64,000 bases of DNA from Hymenolepis diminuta (lineage: Eukaryota > Platyhelminthes > Cestoda > Cyclophyllidea > Hymenolepididae). A program made the position numbers and the translations under genes. The notes beneath the pieces are model-generated. The model saw nothing but the letters and a program-made list of their open reading frames with translations, was not told where the DNA came from and ran no database searches. Position 1 is the first letter of the stretch. Every line of letters starts with the position of its first letter. The stretch spans positions 1,677,139 to 1,741,138 of the forward strand of contig CAADRB010000030.1 of the NCBI GenBank assembly GCA_900708905.1, given 5' to 3'. Below, piece after piece: positions 38,638 to 51,200 of this stretch.

Positions 38638-41600
38638 ATGGCTGACTCAAAGAAGAATAGGGCAAAAAACACTAAGGACGCAGCGTCAAGTTCGACTGTG
38701 TCAAAAAATAAAAATGCAAAGCCTACGAAGGAGGATTTGCGATCGAAAAAGCTGGATGCCATTAAACAGAAACTTGAGCGCCAACGTCAAGAGGAGGAAC
38801 GTCTTCGTAAGGAAGCCGAAGAAGAGGAGCGCCGTTTCCAAGAGGAACAGCGGAAGTTGGAAGAGCAAAAACGCATTGAGGCCGAAAAACGTGAACATAG
38901 AAAAAAAAAGGAGAAGGAAAGGCGCCAAAGACTGAAAGATGAGGGCAAACTTTTGACAGAGAAGGAGAAAGAAAATAGACGAAGGGCCGTGGAACTTGCT
39001 CAAGCTCGGGGTTTGGACTTGCAGAGTATGAGGAATAATGCGAAGAAAACAACCTATACCAAACTCAAAAAGAAGCCTCAAGCTCAACAACAACAGTCTC
39101 GGCCGTCATTCTCTACTGAGGGCGAAAAATCCGAATCACCTACTGTGGAAGAAAAGGCCAAGGAAGAAGTGGAGGAGGTGAATTCTGATGAGGAAAAGGG
39201 TTGGGAAGATCTAGCTGCAGAGTTGGAGGAAATTGAAAAGCAGGGTATGATTGATAATGTGACTAATAATTGGGAAGAAGAGACAGTGCAGGAGGAGGAA
39301 GAGGAGGTTATTGATGATACTGAAGTTAAAGGAGAAATTTCCCCCTCTCCTTCTACCTCAGGAGATGCTGCTGCTCACGAACCGTCTGATAAGTCCTCTT
39401 CATTGAAAGCTTCTGAAGATCAACTAACTGAGGAGGACAAACGACGGTTAATTGAGGAAGCAAAGGTGAGGATTGCTATCCAACAACAGAAACTCGAAGC
39501 TCCAGCTACGGAACGAGTTCTCAGATCAGGTGTTATATGTGTTATGGGACATGTCGATACCGGCAAAACTAAAATACTCGACAAACTCCGTAATACTAAT
39601 GTGCAATCTCGGGAAGCTGGCGGTATTACTCAACAAATTGGTGCAACTAATGTTCCAAGGGAGAATATCATCCATGCAACCAGCATGTGCGATTACTTCA
39701 AACCAGAGGACTTAAAAATGCCGGGTCTTCTGATTATCGACACTCCTGGTCACGAATCTTTCAGCAATATGCGTATTCGTGGCTCTTCCCTTTGTGATTT
39801 TGCAATTCTTGTTGTTGATATTATGCACGGTATTGAGGAACAAACTAAGGAGTCAATTGAAATCCTTCTTAAACGTAGAACTCCCTTCGTTGTTGCTCTC
39901 AATAAAATTGATCGTCTGTATCAGTGGGAGAACTATCCCGATATTTGCGTAAAGGAGGCTCTTTCCAAACAGAAGGATGTCACAATGAAGGACTTTAAAG
40001 AACGATTCAAGGCGGTTAGTTTGTATTCCAGTTCTAAATTTTATGGTTTATTTGATTTTTATAATTTACTTGCCCTACTTTTTGAAATTTCTAGGTCGTC
40101 CAAGACTTCGCTATGATGAATCTAAACGTAGAGCTTTTCTATAAGAATGAAAACCCTACTGAATACATCAGCATGGTCCCCACATCAGCTCATTCTGGTG
40201 ACGGAATGGGTGATCTCTTGGCTTTCATGTGCAAAGAAATGCAACGTCGACTCTACAAACGTCTCACTTTCTCAGAGGAGCTAAAAGCTTCGGTTATGGA
40301 AGTATGTTGACATCCCTCCTCCCTTTCCCTTAGTTTATTTCGATATCATTGTGACCTGTTATCTGTGCCTTTTTTAACTTAAGGTCAAAGAAATCGTTGG
40401 GCTGGGAACTAGTTTGGATGTTATCCTGGTAAATGGCCGTATTCGCGAAGGTGATACGATTGTCCTTGCAGGTCAGGAAGGTCCCATAGTGACCACCGTT
40501 CGCGGTGTTCTTATGCCCGCCCCAATGTCTGAATTACGCGTCAAGGGTAACTACACACATCTCAAGGAAGTCGTTGGCTCCTGTGGTGTTAAAATTATTG
40601 CTCGTGATCTCGAAAAAGCTCTTGCTGGTTTTCCTCTCTATGTTGCAACTGATCTCGCAGAACGCCTTTATTATAGCGTGCGTTTTAATCTGTACCCGCC
40701 TTTATTTTGTTTCTTGCTAAATCATACTCGCTTACTTGTCTCTTTAATTATAGGAAGAAGTGACACACGGTCTAAAAAGCGCACTAACCTCAATTTCCGT
40801 CAGCCCCGTAGGGGTTTATGTTGTGGCAAGCACACTTGGCTCCCTTGAATCTCTGCTCACTTTCCTACGAAAAAGCAACATTCCAGTAAGTCCTCATGCT
40901 CTTATTTTGTGTGTATATACCCCTAATACACCTCTATGAGTGCAGTAGGGTGTTGCCCTCTTTTTAGCATTTTTCTGTATTACCTCATTTTGTTTTAGTA
41001 CTCCGGTATAAGCATCGGTACAGTGCATAAAAAGGATGTCATGAAGGCATCTATAATGGTGGAACGTGATAACAAGTACGCTGTCATTCTGGCCTTTGAT
41101 GTGCGTGTTGATAAGGATGCCGAAAAGATGGCTGCTGAAGTCGGCGTTACAATTTTCACGGCTAATATTATTTATCACTTGGAGGCTAGTATGAACGAAT
41201 ATATGCAAGTCCCTCTCTAACAATCCCGCCTACTTATAACGAATAAGTAGTTTATGCAAACTTATGCGTGCCTATTTTAGGGAGAATATCCTGCAAGAGA
41301 ACCGCAAGAAACATGCTGATCAAGCTGTGTTCCCAGTGAAACTGCGTATTCTTCCCGATATGGTATTTAATAAACGAGCTCCAATTGTCGTGGGTGTACA
41401 TATTGAGGCGGGACTTTTGCGCGAGGGTACTCCAATTTGTGTACCGTCAAAAAATAACATTGTTCTTGGTCGGATTACTTCAATTGAGAACAATCACAAG
41501 GCTGTGTCTGAAGCACGTACTGGTCAGGAAGTCTGTATTCGTATTGATCCTATTGAGGGCGAAGCACCGAAAGCTTTCCGTCGGCACTTTGATCATACTG

Positions 41601-42512
41601 ATATGCTTGTATCAAAGGTAAGTCCTGTTTGTATTTGTTGTTTGAGAAGTTAATTTCTTACGACATGCGCTTCGTGCATTTATATTTCATATTTCAATGC
41701 CGCTTCATTGATTTCAAAACATGTGAACGGATTTGCCGAATATTAGGTTAACATTATATAAAACGAGTGGATTACGAATGACATAATAGGTAACATGTGT
41801 GAATATCATACTTAGAAATGTAATTGCATACATTCGGAGCTGTCAAATAAAGAAACCAAATAGAGTAAAATTATTCGAGCTTAAAAATGTCATTTTAGTT
41901 GTCTAACAATTTGCCCTTGAAATGGGATTGTGATTGTAAAAGAGGTATTATTACGAACCGCCAAGTGTTCCCATTACAGAAACTAGGTTAATACTATCCG
42001 TAGAGCAATTCCGAACGACTTAAGAAATTGTAGATAAATGCTTTAGTACAAGTCGAACTTTTCATAATATAGGGAGTTACTCCTAAATAACCATGCATAT
42101 ATATAATCCCTTTATTTTTAAAGCGGTGCTTAAAATACTGGTCTAACGGTTTTCAACCTGTACCCTATTGGCCTGGAAGTTGTGCAATGTCGATATATTT
42201 TTGTATTCAGCTTGAATAGGAGATACTTTAGTGTTTCCTTATGGTAAATAGGATTTTAAATTCTAAAGCGTTCGTTAACCAATATTTTGGAAAGTGCATT
42301 CATTCGCCAATATTTTAAAGACTTGAATATCCAAAATGAAGTATTTATAGTTGTACTTATTTGCATTTGAAACTCGATTAAACTATTTTCTCTTATTATT
42401 ACAGATATCTCGAGAGAGTATCGACGTGGTAAAGGAGTTCTATCGCGGCGACTTGAACAAGGAAGATTGGAAGTTGGTGATGGAACTGAAAAAGATGCTT
42501 GCCATTATATAA
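38638..42512 (+). CDS. EIF5B: Eukaryotic translation initiation factor 5B (complete, seven exons)
   Basis: Ribosome-dependent GTPase that promotes 60S subunit joining at the end of initiation. Exons: 38638-40014, 40095-40301, 40384-40677, 40754-40885, 40999-41204, 41281-41617, 42405-42512; 886 residues. The ATG at 38638 has A at -3 and G at +4. Residues 1-290 are Lys/Glu-rich and probably unstructured. The G domain has VMGHVDTGKT (302-311), AGGITQQIGAT (G2, about 327-337), DTPGH (368-372) and NKID (422-425). Domain II starts near 530 (LDVILVNGRIREGD), domain III covers HKKDVMKAS and AVILAFDVRV, and domain IV covers VFPVKLRILPD to EVCIRIDPIEGEAPK. The C-terminus ELKKMLAII matches the human ELKKVFEII end. 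The human protein is about 1220 residues; the deficit lies in the N-terminus. The exon 5/6 intron uses GC-AG. Confidence 0.95.
41205..41280 (+). other. GC-AG intron of eIF5B
   Basis: Exon 5 must end at TATAT before GCAAGT. Joining to GGAGAATATCC after CCTATTTTAG gives NEYMENILQENRKKHADQ, with the same number of residues between the IIYHL and AVFP motifs (28 counted through the VFP-K) as in human eIF5B. The nearby GTCCCT cannot be used: it forces a frame with an early stop in exon 6. GCAAGT is the usual consensus for GC donors. Intron length is 76 bp. Confidence 0.85.
41618..42404 (+). other. Last intron of eIF5B (787 bp)
   Basis: Bounded by AAAGGTAAGT and TATTACAG. AT-rich; no repeat or gene seen. 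It is about ten times longer than the other eIF5B introns (76-113 bp). Confidence 0.6.
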
Positions 42513-44065
42513 GTGGTGATGAAAGCATCTGTGTAATGTGAACAATTATGTGGTATCACGTCATAAAGATTTTAATGTACATGTCCTTTTTCCCTCTTTA
42601 TAAAACATCTGGAAAGGTCTATAATTATTGTTAGAGGGGCTCTCGCTTTGAGATCTGGACAGCTTGCTATTCTGCTAACCTTCCCAAGTTTTCAAATGCC
42701 ACTATCGCAGGATAGAAGGTAAACGTAGTCGACGGGAGAATATTTGTTTAGAAGCAACAAAAGGAAGGTGTTAGCCTTGAGGTTAGTAAGTTGAAACTAT
42801 ACTTAATCGGTAAAGTAGAGCTACAATGCAAATTTTGTATAATATGGGGAAATCAGTAGAGCCTGCAGGCCGAGAAATGGATTATCTGGAGAACAAAGTT
42901 TGAAAATTGGATTAAATCGATAAGTAAATTAGTACTTCAGTTAATGTTTTAGGTTGTGGTTTTAGTGAAGGGGTTGGGAGTTGCCCATAAATATGGGAAT
43001 GCTGAATTATGTTCACAGTAACAGATGCCACTCTCGTTAATTCTAGTCGAAAGAAACTTCGATTTCCTCAATCAGGAATAATCGGGCGAAATGCTTCCTT
43101 TTTGTGGCTTTTAGGATGTGTGGTTTATTAATCCAATTTTTCGTATGATTATACTTTTAATGCATGTTCTTTTGACTGAGACAAATCTCATTTTCAATAG
43201 AAGTTTAAGCGATCTTTTTTTGCTTCCCCAACCGGATTTAAGTGTTTTTATTTTTTCAATTCATTGGCTTATCATTAATGTAAATATGCTAATCGTTTAG
43301 TTGGTAATCATTCTGGTAAAGTTACAAGCTTGGGATATTTTAGGTCATCTCGATTTATGTAATGAAAATTATTATTAAAAGATACTACGTGTTACAGTAG
43401 AAAATTAGTATCTGAGTTCAGGGACCTTTCAGGGCAATAAATTTGTTCTATAGCACTGGATTGATACGCCAGGATAAGTGATAAATGTAGCCGACACATG
43501 TATACCTTTAGCCTCTAGAACTGCGGCGGTTGCAGACAAGAGAACTTGTCTTGCTAAGCTATTGTTCGATTTTTACCATATCTTATAAGTAGAATGCTGA
43601 GATGTCCATTTCGTAATGATCAAGACGTGCAAATCATAGATTGGATGGAAAGAGAGAAGGGATGCGAAACTGAAAGCGTGGAATGTTAGGCCAAAATTAT
43701 AGATTTGAGAATCGGGAAAATCATTAAACAACATAAATGGATATGCCGCAATGTTACTACTAACACTCCCCATCTAGATCGAAAGTAGTGAGAGAGGCGA
43801 GGCATCGGAAGACTTGATCGAATATTAATGGAATTCCAAGCCTGCCCCAAGCATAATTTAGAAACTGATCAGTTACGATCAAATGAAGTCGCAATAACGA
43901 TTAAAGAAGGTGAGTTTCAATTGAGAATAGTCAACTTCAGGGGATCGGCTCGTCTACGCTTTATCAGCAAAATGATTGCTATTCCATATGAACTATGCTA
44001 AGTAAGAATCTTACAACTTGTATTCCTTTAAAATTCTGGCACCGTACTAGTGTGTAGTTGAAATA
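42513..44065. other. Intergenic DNA downstream of eIF5B
   Basis: Contains the eIF5B 3' untranslated region (an ATAAAG near 42565 and TATAAA near 42600 are possible variant poly(A) signals) and otherwise AT-rich sequence. No gene recognised. Confidence 0.4.
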
Positions 44066-45243
44066 TCAGGTTGTAACAGAAGTTCTGTCCAATTTTTGAG
44101 CTGTGTGTTTAGGGCAGCAATTTAGCTTGTTAATGTTGTATGCTTATCTATGGTAATTAATAAAATATTATTCCTTCTTTCAAATTGTGTGATAATTATC
44201 CTTATTAACAAATATTTCTAGCCCTAATGTACACTCCAAATAAAGAGCACATCAGGCATATTTTACTGTGTGAAGTTTATAAAGGAAATACGACAAGCTC
44301 AGCAGCAAAAACACTCAAAGGCACTTATGGGAATGATATTGTGAATGAAAAGACCTGCAGAATTTGGTTTTCTGCAGGTGGTTTCAAAAAGGATGACCCC
44401 AGCCTGAAAGACGAACTGAGAGCAGGATGCTCAACCAAACTCAATTATGAGCAATTGCAAGTTGCCAGTGATGAAAGTCCAACCTGCACTACTAGAGAAC
44501 TGGGCAAAACCTTTCACGTAAGCCGCCATATATAGGGAAATGAAAACGAAATGAGACTTGGCTGGGAAAGTTTCAAAGGCTGGCAAATGGGCCACCCCAC
44601 ACGATTTGTCGGAAATCAAAAGGCAGCAGCGTGCGACCTGTTGTGTTCCACTGCTTTCTCGTGAACTTCAGGCGCCTTTTTTAGACTGAATCATAACTGA
44701 CAGCGACGAGAAGCGGTGGATCCTTTACAACAATGTTAAGCGCAAAAGACAGTGGCTAAGTCAAGACAGTGATTCGAAGCCAATTCCACAACCGAGACAA
44801 TTCGGGACTGCACCCGAAATAAATTCTTTTGTGTGTACGGTGGGATTTGAAGGGAATTGTTTATTGTTAACTAATGAGTGACAATCAAACAATAACATGT
44901 GAAGTTTGCTGTTAGCAGCTAACTCGTTTAAAAGCAGCTAACGGCAGGAAAAACGGCCTTCTTTGATCAATCGAAAAGGAGGGATTCTGCACCATGACAA
45001 TGCCAGACCCCACATTTCAAGAGCAGCTGAAAATCTCGTTGAAGAATTTGCACAATGCACCCACTATATTCTCCCGATCTTGCACCAACCGGTTTGCATC
45101 TTTTCAGGAGCTTACAGAACCATTTAATGGGAAGAAGGCTTACTTCAAGAGAAGAAGTTGAAATACTAAAAAAATGCATTTTTGACAAAATTTTCACTTG
45201 AATTCAAGTTTAAAAGATGGGCAGAACTTCTGTCACAACCTGA
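44066..45243 (+). mobile_element. Degenerate mariner transposon, copy 2 (full length, about 1.18 kb)
   Basis: Ends TCAGGTTGTAACAGAAGTTC at 44066 and its inverted partner GAACTTCTGTCACAACCTGA at 45243, next to a TA on the left. From 44227 an open frame of 102 codons encodes the transposase N-terminus (NKEHIRHILLCEVYKG; WFSAGGFKKDDPSLKDEL). Further fragments follow in shifting frames: SDEKRWILYNN (first catalytic Asp region, about 44705), HDNARPH (second, about 44995), and SPDLAPTGLHLF, where family members normally have PSDYHLF. The third catalytic Asp is therefore replaced by Gly. Several frameshifts and a stop after HVSRHI make it inactive. The core 44365-45121 equals the copy at 28437-29193 in reverse. 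Confidence 0.88.
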
Positions 45244-48243
45244 GAGTAGTTGAGAGGGACAGAGAAATTAGTAGTAGCAAACTAGCTTTAATTACGAGAA
45301 GTGAAATCACTTGAAGTCTTTAGCCTGATTAGAAATAAATAAAAATATATAAATACATCAATTGGAATCCACTGGTAACTTAAGGTAATAATAAAAGAAG
45401 GTAGATTTAAGTTGAACAGAGCAAATGGGGTTCCCCATTAGGTCAATTCAGGTTTATATACGACAGCTTAGTTGATTTTAGGTTGATTTACGACACCAAA
45501 GGCTCCTCTTAGAGTTGGATTCTTCTCTTGATTTGCGCTTTGAAATTTGAAGGATGAATCCCTATACGTTGTTTAAATTTTTATCTATGTCATCCTGATC
45601 GCTGAGACCTCACAGTGGCACTTGGGGGGCCTGAACCTACTGCACTCTCAGGTCCCTATGATGATCCTTGTGCATCCTCAAATGGTTTATTTTAACCATC
45701 GGAATAAGCTAATTAAGTGGTCCTTGAATGAGCGTTGCTGGGGTTCAGTTTCCCCGCAGCGACGTCCGGAACCATTGCATCTGTTTATATTACTTCTCCT
45801 GTATGAGACAACTACGCTCGTCGCTTACCGGGTCATACGCTTCACTCTCATATCCTCTGACCCTTATCTCTTATCCTTTTGAATCCCTGTCGTGATTTGC
45901 TCAATAAACATTGACCTAAGAGCTCTTGATATTCTGCCCTAAAACTATTGTTGCTGTCGTTAGCTGTTAGCTATAGTCTTAGCTTCTAAAATCTAGTTCT
46001 GGTTCATTAGTTCCTACAATTTGGTAACTCCTAAATTGGTGACCTCGGTTCTTGTTAACTTCTACAATTTGCTACAAATTCATCAACTTAAAGTACTAGG
46101 CTAGTCAGAGTAGCAGTCCTTTAAGATATCAATATTCAAATGGACTTTCCTGAGTAACTTCAGTATTACAATAATCAGTTTTTTTTCATACTATTTCGAA
46201 TAACAAGTGCGAGAAAGAAAGAAGATAACTTTAAGAGACTTTTAAGAGTGCTTGGGTGTATGGAAGTAACCATCACGTCTTAATTGGTACTTACGTCTCA
46301 AGCAGCATGCGGTTTAGTTGATTCTTTCTCGGCTCTTAATTTCACAGTGTTCCACTGAGCGCCCATGTTGGCCTGCGTGCTTGCAAGTGCTACCTCGTTG
46401 GCTGATGAGGAAACTGGCTTAGTATACTTCCAATCCTTCAGTAGCAACGTACTTCAAAGTTACATATCATTGGTGTCTCCGTATAAGTTTCTGACTAGAT
46501 GTTGAATATTATTCATTTACTCGCAATTTACTATCTTCCGCTTAATTGCATCTGCCCTTGGATGAATAAAAATGATTAGTAGGCCAATCCATTAATATCT
46601 GGATTTTCTCTTCCATTCTAGTGAATTTAACTTTCTTAATAACTAATCAAAATTACGTTTTAGTAACTAAAACAGAGTAAATCATAACTATATCTAATAT
46701 TAGATTTATTACTCACTATTCTCGGTTTTCAGACAAATCAGAAATGGTAAAATATACAACTATAAAAATAAATTAAGGTTTACTTGGAGTGAACTCTAAT
46801 ACATTCCGCTACGTTTAAATAGCCATTGCTTATTCTAATTGCCTGTTCTTGGTTGTAAAAAGATGCATGTGGATTGATGTGGTATGACTAAACAAGGAAT
46901 TAAGTCAACCATTCAATAAGGTCTGAATATCAGGAATATAATTTCACTTATGAACCTGGAATTTAGATCAATGAATATGAAAATCTGGGCAGTACACAAT
47001 GAGAACATTGAGAACTTAGTGCTTCCTGAATTTAAAGAAATTAAGAATCCTGACGACCTGACTTAATTAGCTACTTCTTCTTGACCACCTCCCCTGTTTT
47101 ATACCTTATTGGGTCTGTTTCTTCTCCTCTTTTTACAGATACTTTTCCATTATTAGAACTTGTAAAGTATTTTGCAATGTCACGGTCAATAACAATAGTG
47201 TAAAACTCAAATGAAAAATCTTCCAACTGAATTTATTGAGCTCAAATATTTCATTTCAGCGAGGCCTTTTTAAAACAGAAATCTTCAAATTTTACTCTCT
47301 TCTTCCTTCAATAAAAGTAATATCGAAAGCCATATATCTAACTTACCTTCGATATGAAGTTCACCCGATCATTTTTAACAACAGATTTATTAAGAATAAT
47401 TTTCGAGTTAAGCAATCATTTCAATCTTCTCCCAAATTTAAATGTTGTGTATTTGTGTACATGTTTCAGCATGGGTATTTTTAGCAACTGCTTAGCTATT
47501 CTTTATAAGGCTACAGTCTACTCGAGCTTCAGAAGATGGTTTTTCTAAAAAAGGGAAAAAAATTGCTTACACAGAATTGGATATGGGTTAAATGATTAGC
47601 TGACTGGTAAGCCAATAATTGCCGCGGTGGGTTCTTCATATATGCATATGTGGGGAAGCAGCAATTGATAATCCTTTGTACGACAGATGAAGCATGTGCG
47701 TTTATTTCGAGTGCACCGAAAATAGTCGATTGGACTTCTTAACAGGTATGATGGACATATCCACTCCACTCCGCTAAGGTATTCGTCTTTCGTACAAGTG
47801 AAGCCTAAATTTTTACGGAATTGATACCCCTTGAAAGGTTTAATTTCATTCGATGATTATCTAACAAGACTAGCTTTCCCATAACCATATGAAATCTATT
47901 TAATTGCAACAAACGAAAGACATAAACACAACACTCGTTTAAATGAGCCGTTTTTATATCTTAAATACATTTCCGCCATTCAGGTCACTCTCTCACACAC
48001 GCATCACAAACAGAAGTAGCAATAATAAAACCCAAGTTGATCAAGTTATCCCATGGAAAGGAAAGAAAAAGAAAAACAGAGGTGATGGTGGCATCAACGA
48101 CATATTAGTCGTGATTTCATAATGAGAAAGACTCAAAGAAGCATGCAGAGGGGGGGGGGAGGAAAGCAAAGGGATACAGTAGGATTGATTGGCAGAACTT
48201 AAAAGAAAGGTGTCAAATCTCCAAGGCGGTCAAAATGGTGATC
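45244..48243. other. Intergenic DNA between the mariner and vinculin
   Basis: No confident gene. A GC-richer patch on the minus strand at 46451-46298 is open for 50 codons to a TGA (ALASTQANMGAQWNTVKLRA), preceded by an AG and followed directly by a strong GTAAGTA. Another lysine-rich open stretch ends near 47085 on the minus strand. Dispersed repeat A occurs at 47.6 kb. The 3' untranslated region of vinculin lies at the right end, with a run of ten G at 48150-48159. Confidence 0.35.
47575..47740 (+). repeat. Dispersed repeat A, third block only
   Basis: AATGATTAGCTGACTGGTAA, then GCCAATAATTGCCGC, aligns to about 27952 and to the reverse of about 61640. Downstream AAGCATGTGCG and GAGTGCACCGAAAATAGTCG are shared with the other two copies. 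The segment carries an imperfect ATTGGCT/AGCCAAT inverted repeat. Confidence 0.6.
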
Positions 48244-51200
48244 TCAATGTGCTACATAACTGGCGGAGATAGGTCGAGGCATCCAACGAATCTTGAAGCC
48301 ACTGTCCACCCGCATTTTGATACTAGCACCTTCCGCAACACGTACTGTCTCGATAACTGCTTGCATGAGGTTCTGGGCATTTCCAACCAAGACCTCAGTG
48401 TTCTCCTGATCCTCCGGAGAGTCTAAACAAAGAGATAATCGCGTGTGAATACATAAGTTTAGTTAATGAACGAGAAGCACTTTCCGGTCCATAAATAACA
48501 GGGAATCTCATCCAGGGAAGCAGGCGTTTTTAAGTATTTGGGGGCTGCAGAATGTGTGCGCATGCGAAAATGTTAAATTTTTAGATTGTGGTGCAAGACC
48601 TATTCCAAGTCATAAATAACAGAACACTAACGCATTAATTCAAGGAAGGAAATCAGCAAACACATTCAAACTACCAAAGCCAAATTTTAAACAGCTCTTA
48701 AAACAAACAGGTATCTCTTTTTCCGTTCGTGGTATAAGGAGTTAAAAAATACATGTTGAAATGTAAAAAGGTAAAAACGCTTAAGTTAACTTTTCGCTCG
48801 AAAAGTTTCAACCTCTGGGAAAAGAAAGCAAACTGAAGTAGTGTGTGGCCTAATTGGAATTTTATTTAGGTAATAGTCTGCTTTAAATGGCGTTTTTTAT
48901 GGTGATAGTTCAGATGCTATCTCCAATTGGTTTCCTATATCCCCCTTAAAAAGTAAAGATCTTACCTTTGCTCAGTCAATTTCTCATCAATGAACAAAGA
49001 ACGCAAAATCGCCTCATCACACCTCATTCCTCCATCAGCACTGACGCCTTTCTATTCTTTTAACCTTTCCCATCTTATCCATTTACAATTGTCCAGTATG
49101 CATGTGATTATACTTAACTCATGGTCTTTTCATTTAGGAAAGGCTGTTTTACCCTATTAGTCTTAAGAAGACCATTAGTTTTAAAGGGAAATTTCTAGTC
49201 TGAATTTAAATCTTCTATTCACACAGTGTCTCCTAAAACTATAGAATCCTTGATATCCGGTTACTTTCATCATCAATAATCAGGCCCATCCTCTCCTTCG
49301 TAACCTCGGTTATGGACGGAGCACCGGAACCGATATGATCACTGGAGATAAGACATAACCGTCTTTATCTATGTTTATTCCACTAGTCCATTTTTGCAGC
49401 CATGTGTTATTCATGCAGTGGTGGTTGCTCGGCATTCATATTTTTCTTAATTATATTCATTGATTTCAGTATCTATTCGCAATACAAAACATCAAATTCA
49501 TTAACGTTCATGCAGAATTATATCGGAAAATTCTGCTAATACATTCTTACGTGTTATACACTGATTTCTTATGTCCGATTCCATTGCTGGGATTTTATTC
49601 TGATCGTCGGTAACATGTCCTTTTCAAATAATGCTGGTAAGGTCTGGCTAGGATAAACTTTAAAATGGCGAACATCTGGCCTTTGAATAATAATCAGAAA
49701 TTCTAATTCGAGCGATCTGATAAAATTCCTAATTTCTCTTTCTTGATAAAGATTCATAGTGAACTTTCACATTTTCGACTATCATTACTAAATGGTGTTA
49801 CATTTACCCGAAGTCTAAAGCAAAATAAAACACGGCACCTGAAATACTAATGTTCATTATCTGACAACACGAGTAAGTTAAATGATTTGACAAGTGATTG
49901 AAAAATGTGATTATAAATCAAAGTACCCGCTTACAAAAATGAATACTGATAATACAAACACCAAAAAAGCTCGTGCTCCAATTGGATAATCAACCAAAAC
50001 CATTGATATGCTTAAAGCTAATAAGAGACATGGGTGTCCAAAAGAATCAAAAGAAAGAAGGGCAAACACCACAATTAGAGTACAACAGGGTATCCAAAAG
50101 CCTTCATCAACATCAGACTACAACAGCAAGGCTTACTGGGATCTAGACAAGCCGTGCCAAAGTCAGCGTCTGAATTAACACAAAATGCACAAAGAAAACG
50201 TAAATTAAAACCAGACATGCGGTTTCTGTGCGCGTGCATCATTATTCATATCTGCTCATCATAGAGACATTTACCACATTCGAGTTCTGAGACCACCGGA
50301 TATTCACCTTTATAACAATTTTCACAATTTTTATTTACTTAATGATAAACTTATCTCTAGTTTATGTCAACGGTAAATGAAATTTAATTCTACCAAATAT
50401 ATGAGAAGCAATTCAATTTATAAATTAAACATTATCAAATTAAATGTAATAAATACTAACAGCATGCAAATTATATATTAAGATAAAACAAATTTTAATA
50501 AAAATCTTATTAGTGGCAAGTTTTTTAAGAATAATGACAAAAAAGAAAGCTGTGCGATCAAGTTTTAAGCAGTACAGCGGATTTAAATTGTGCACATTAT
50601 TAAAGTGTCCGATCAAATTCGAAGTGATGTTTTAATAGGGTATATAGCAGCAATTAGTAAGATAGCCACCGCAAATTAAAACAAAGGTGTTGCTATTTAA
50701 TACATGTTACCTGTGCTGCTGAATTCGGGATTTATCGGATAATCTACATATTTATAGAGAATCTATACACAAATATTCAGAAAAACACTGTCAAAAGGCA
50801 TGCAAAATCAACCCGTGTCTACATCCTAAGTTTGACACCTGTACTGATTTAAATGTCACGCATCCTGTGTGCGCTGACATTTATTAAGGTTGAAAATAAA
50901 GCGTCAAATCATGAGAGTGAAAAAAGAAAACACAAACCTTCAGAGCCTAACATAGTGGCTTTAACGGTTGAGAGAATCTTCAACTGATTGCCAATCATTT
51001 GGATGCGTTCACTCAACTGGAATAGGCTCTAAACACAAAAAATGAAATAATAGCGATTAATTAAATTGCATTTATTATAAAACTTAAGCCTATTTTACCG
51101 TCTTCATTCGTCGATCGGTGCATTCTTTACCGAGAGCTCGAGCACAACTCGTAACGTCCTTTGAGGCTTCAGCTATTGCCATAGAAACATTGATCAGGTC

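Noticed and set aside
38701..39093. Long open frames on the minus strand opposite eIF5B exon 1
   Set aside because: They are shadows of the Lys/Glu-rich eIF5B coding sequence (Leu/Phe-rich reverse reading) without domain or start context.
47085..47230. Lysine-rich minus-strand open stretch ending near 47085
   Set aside because: Only about 50 codons, weak splice context and no similarity; likely chance.
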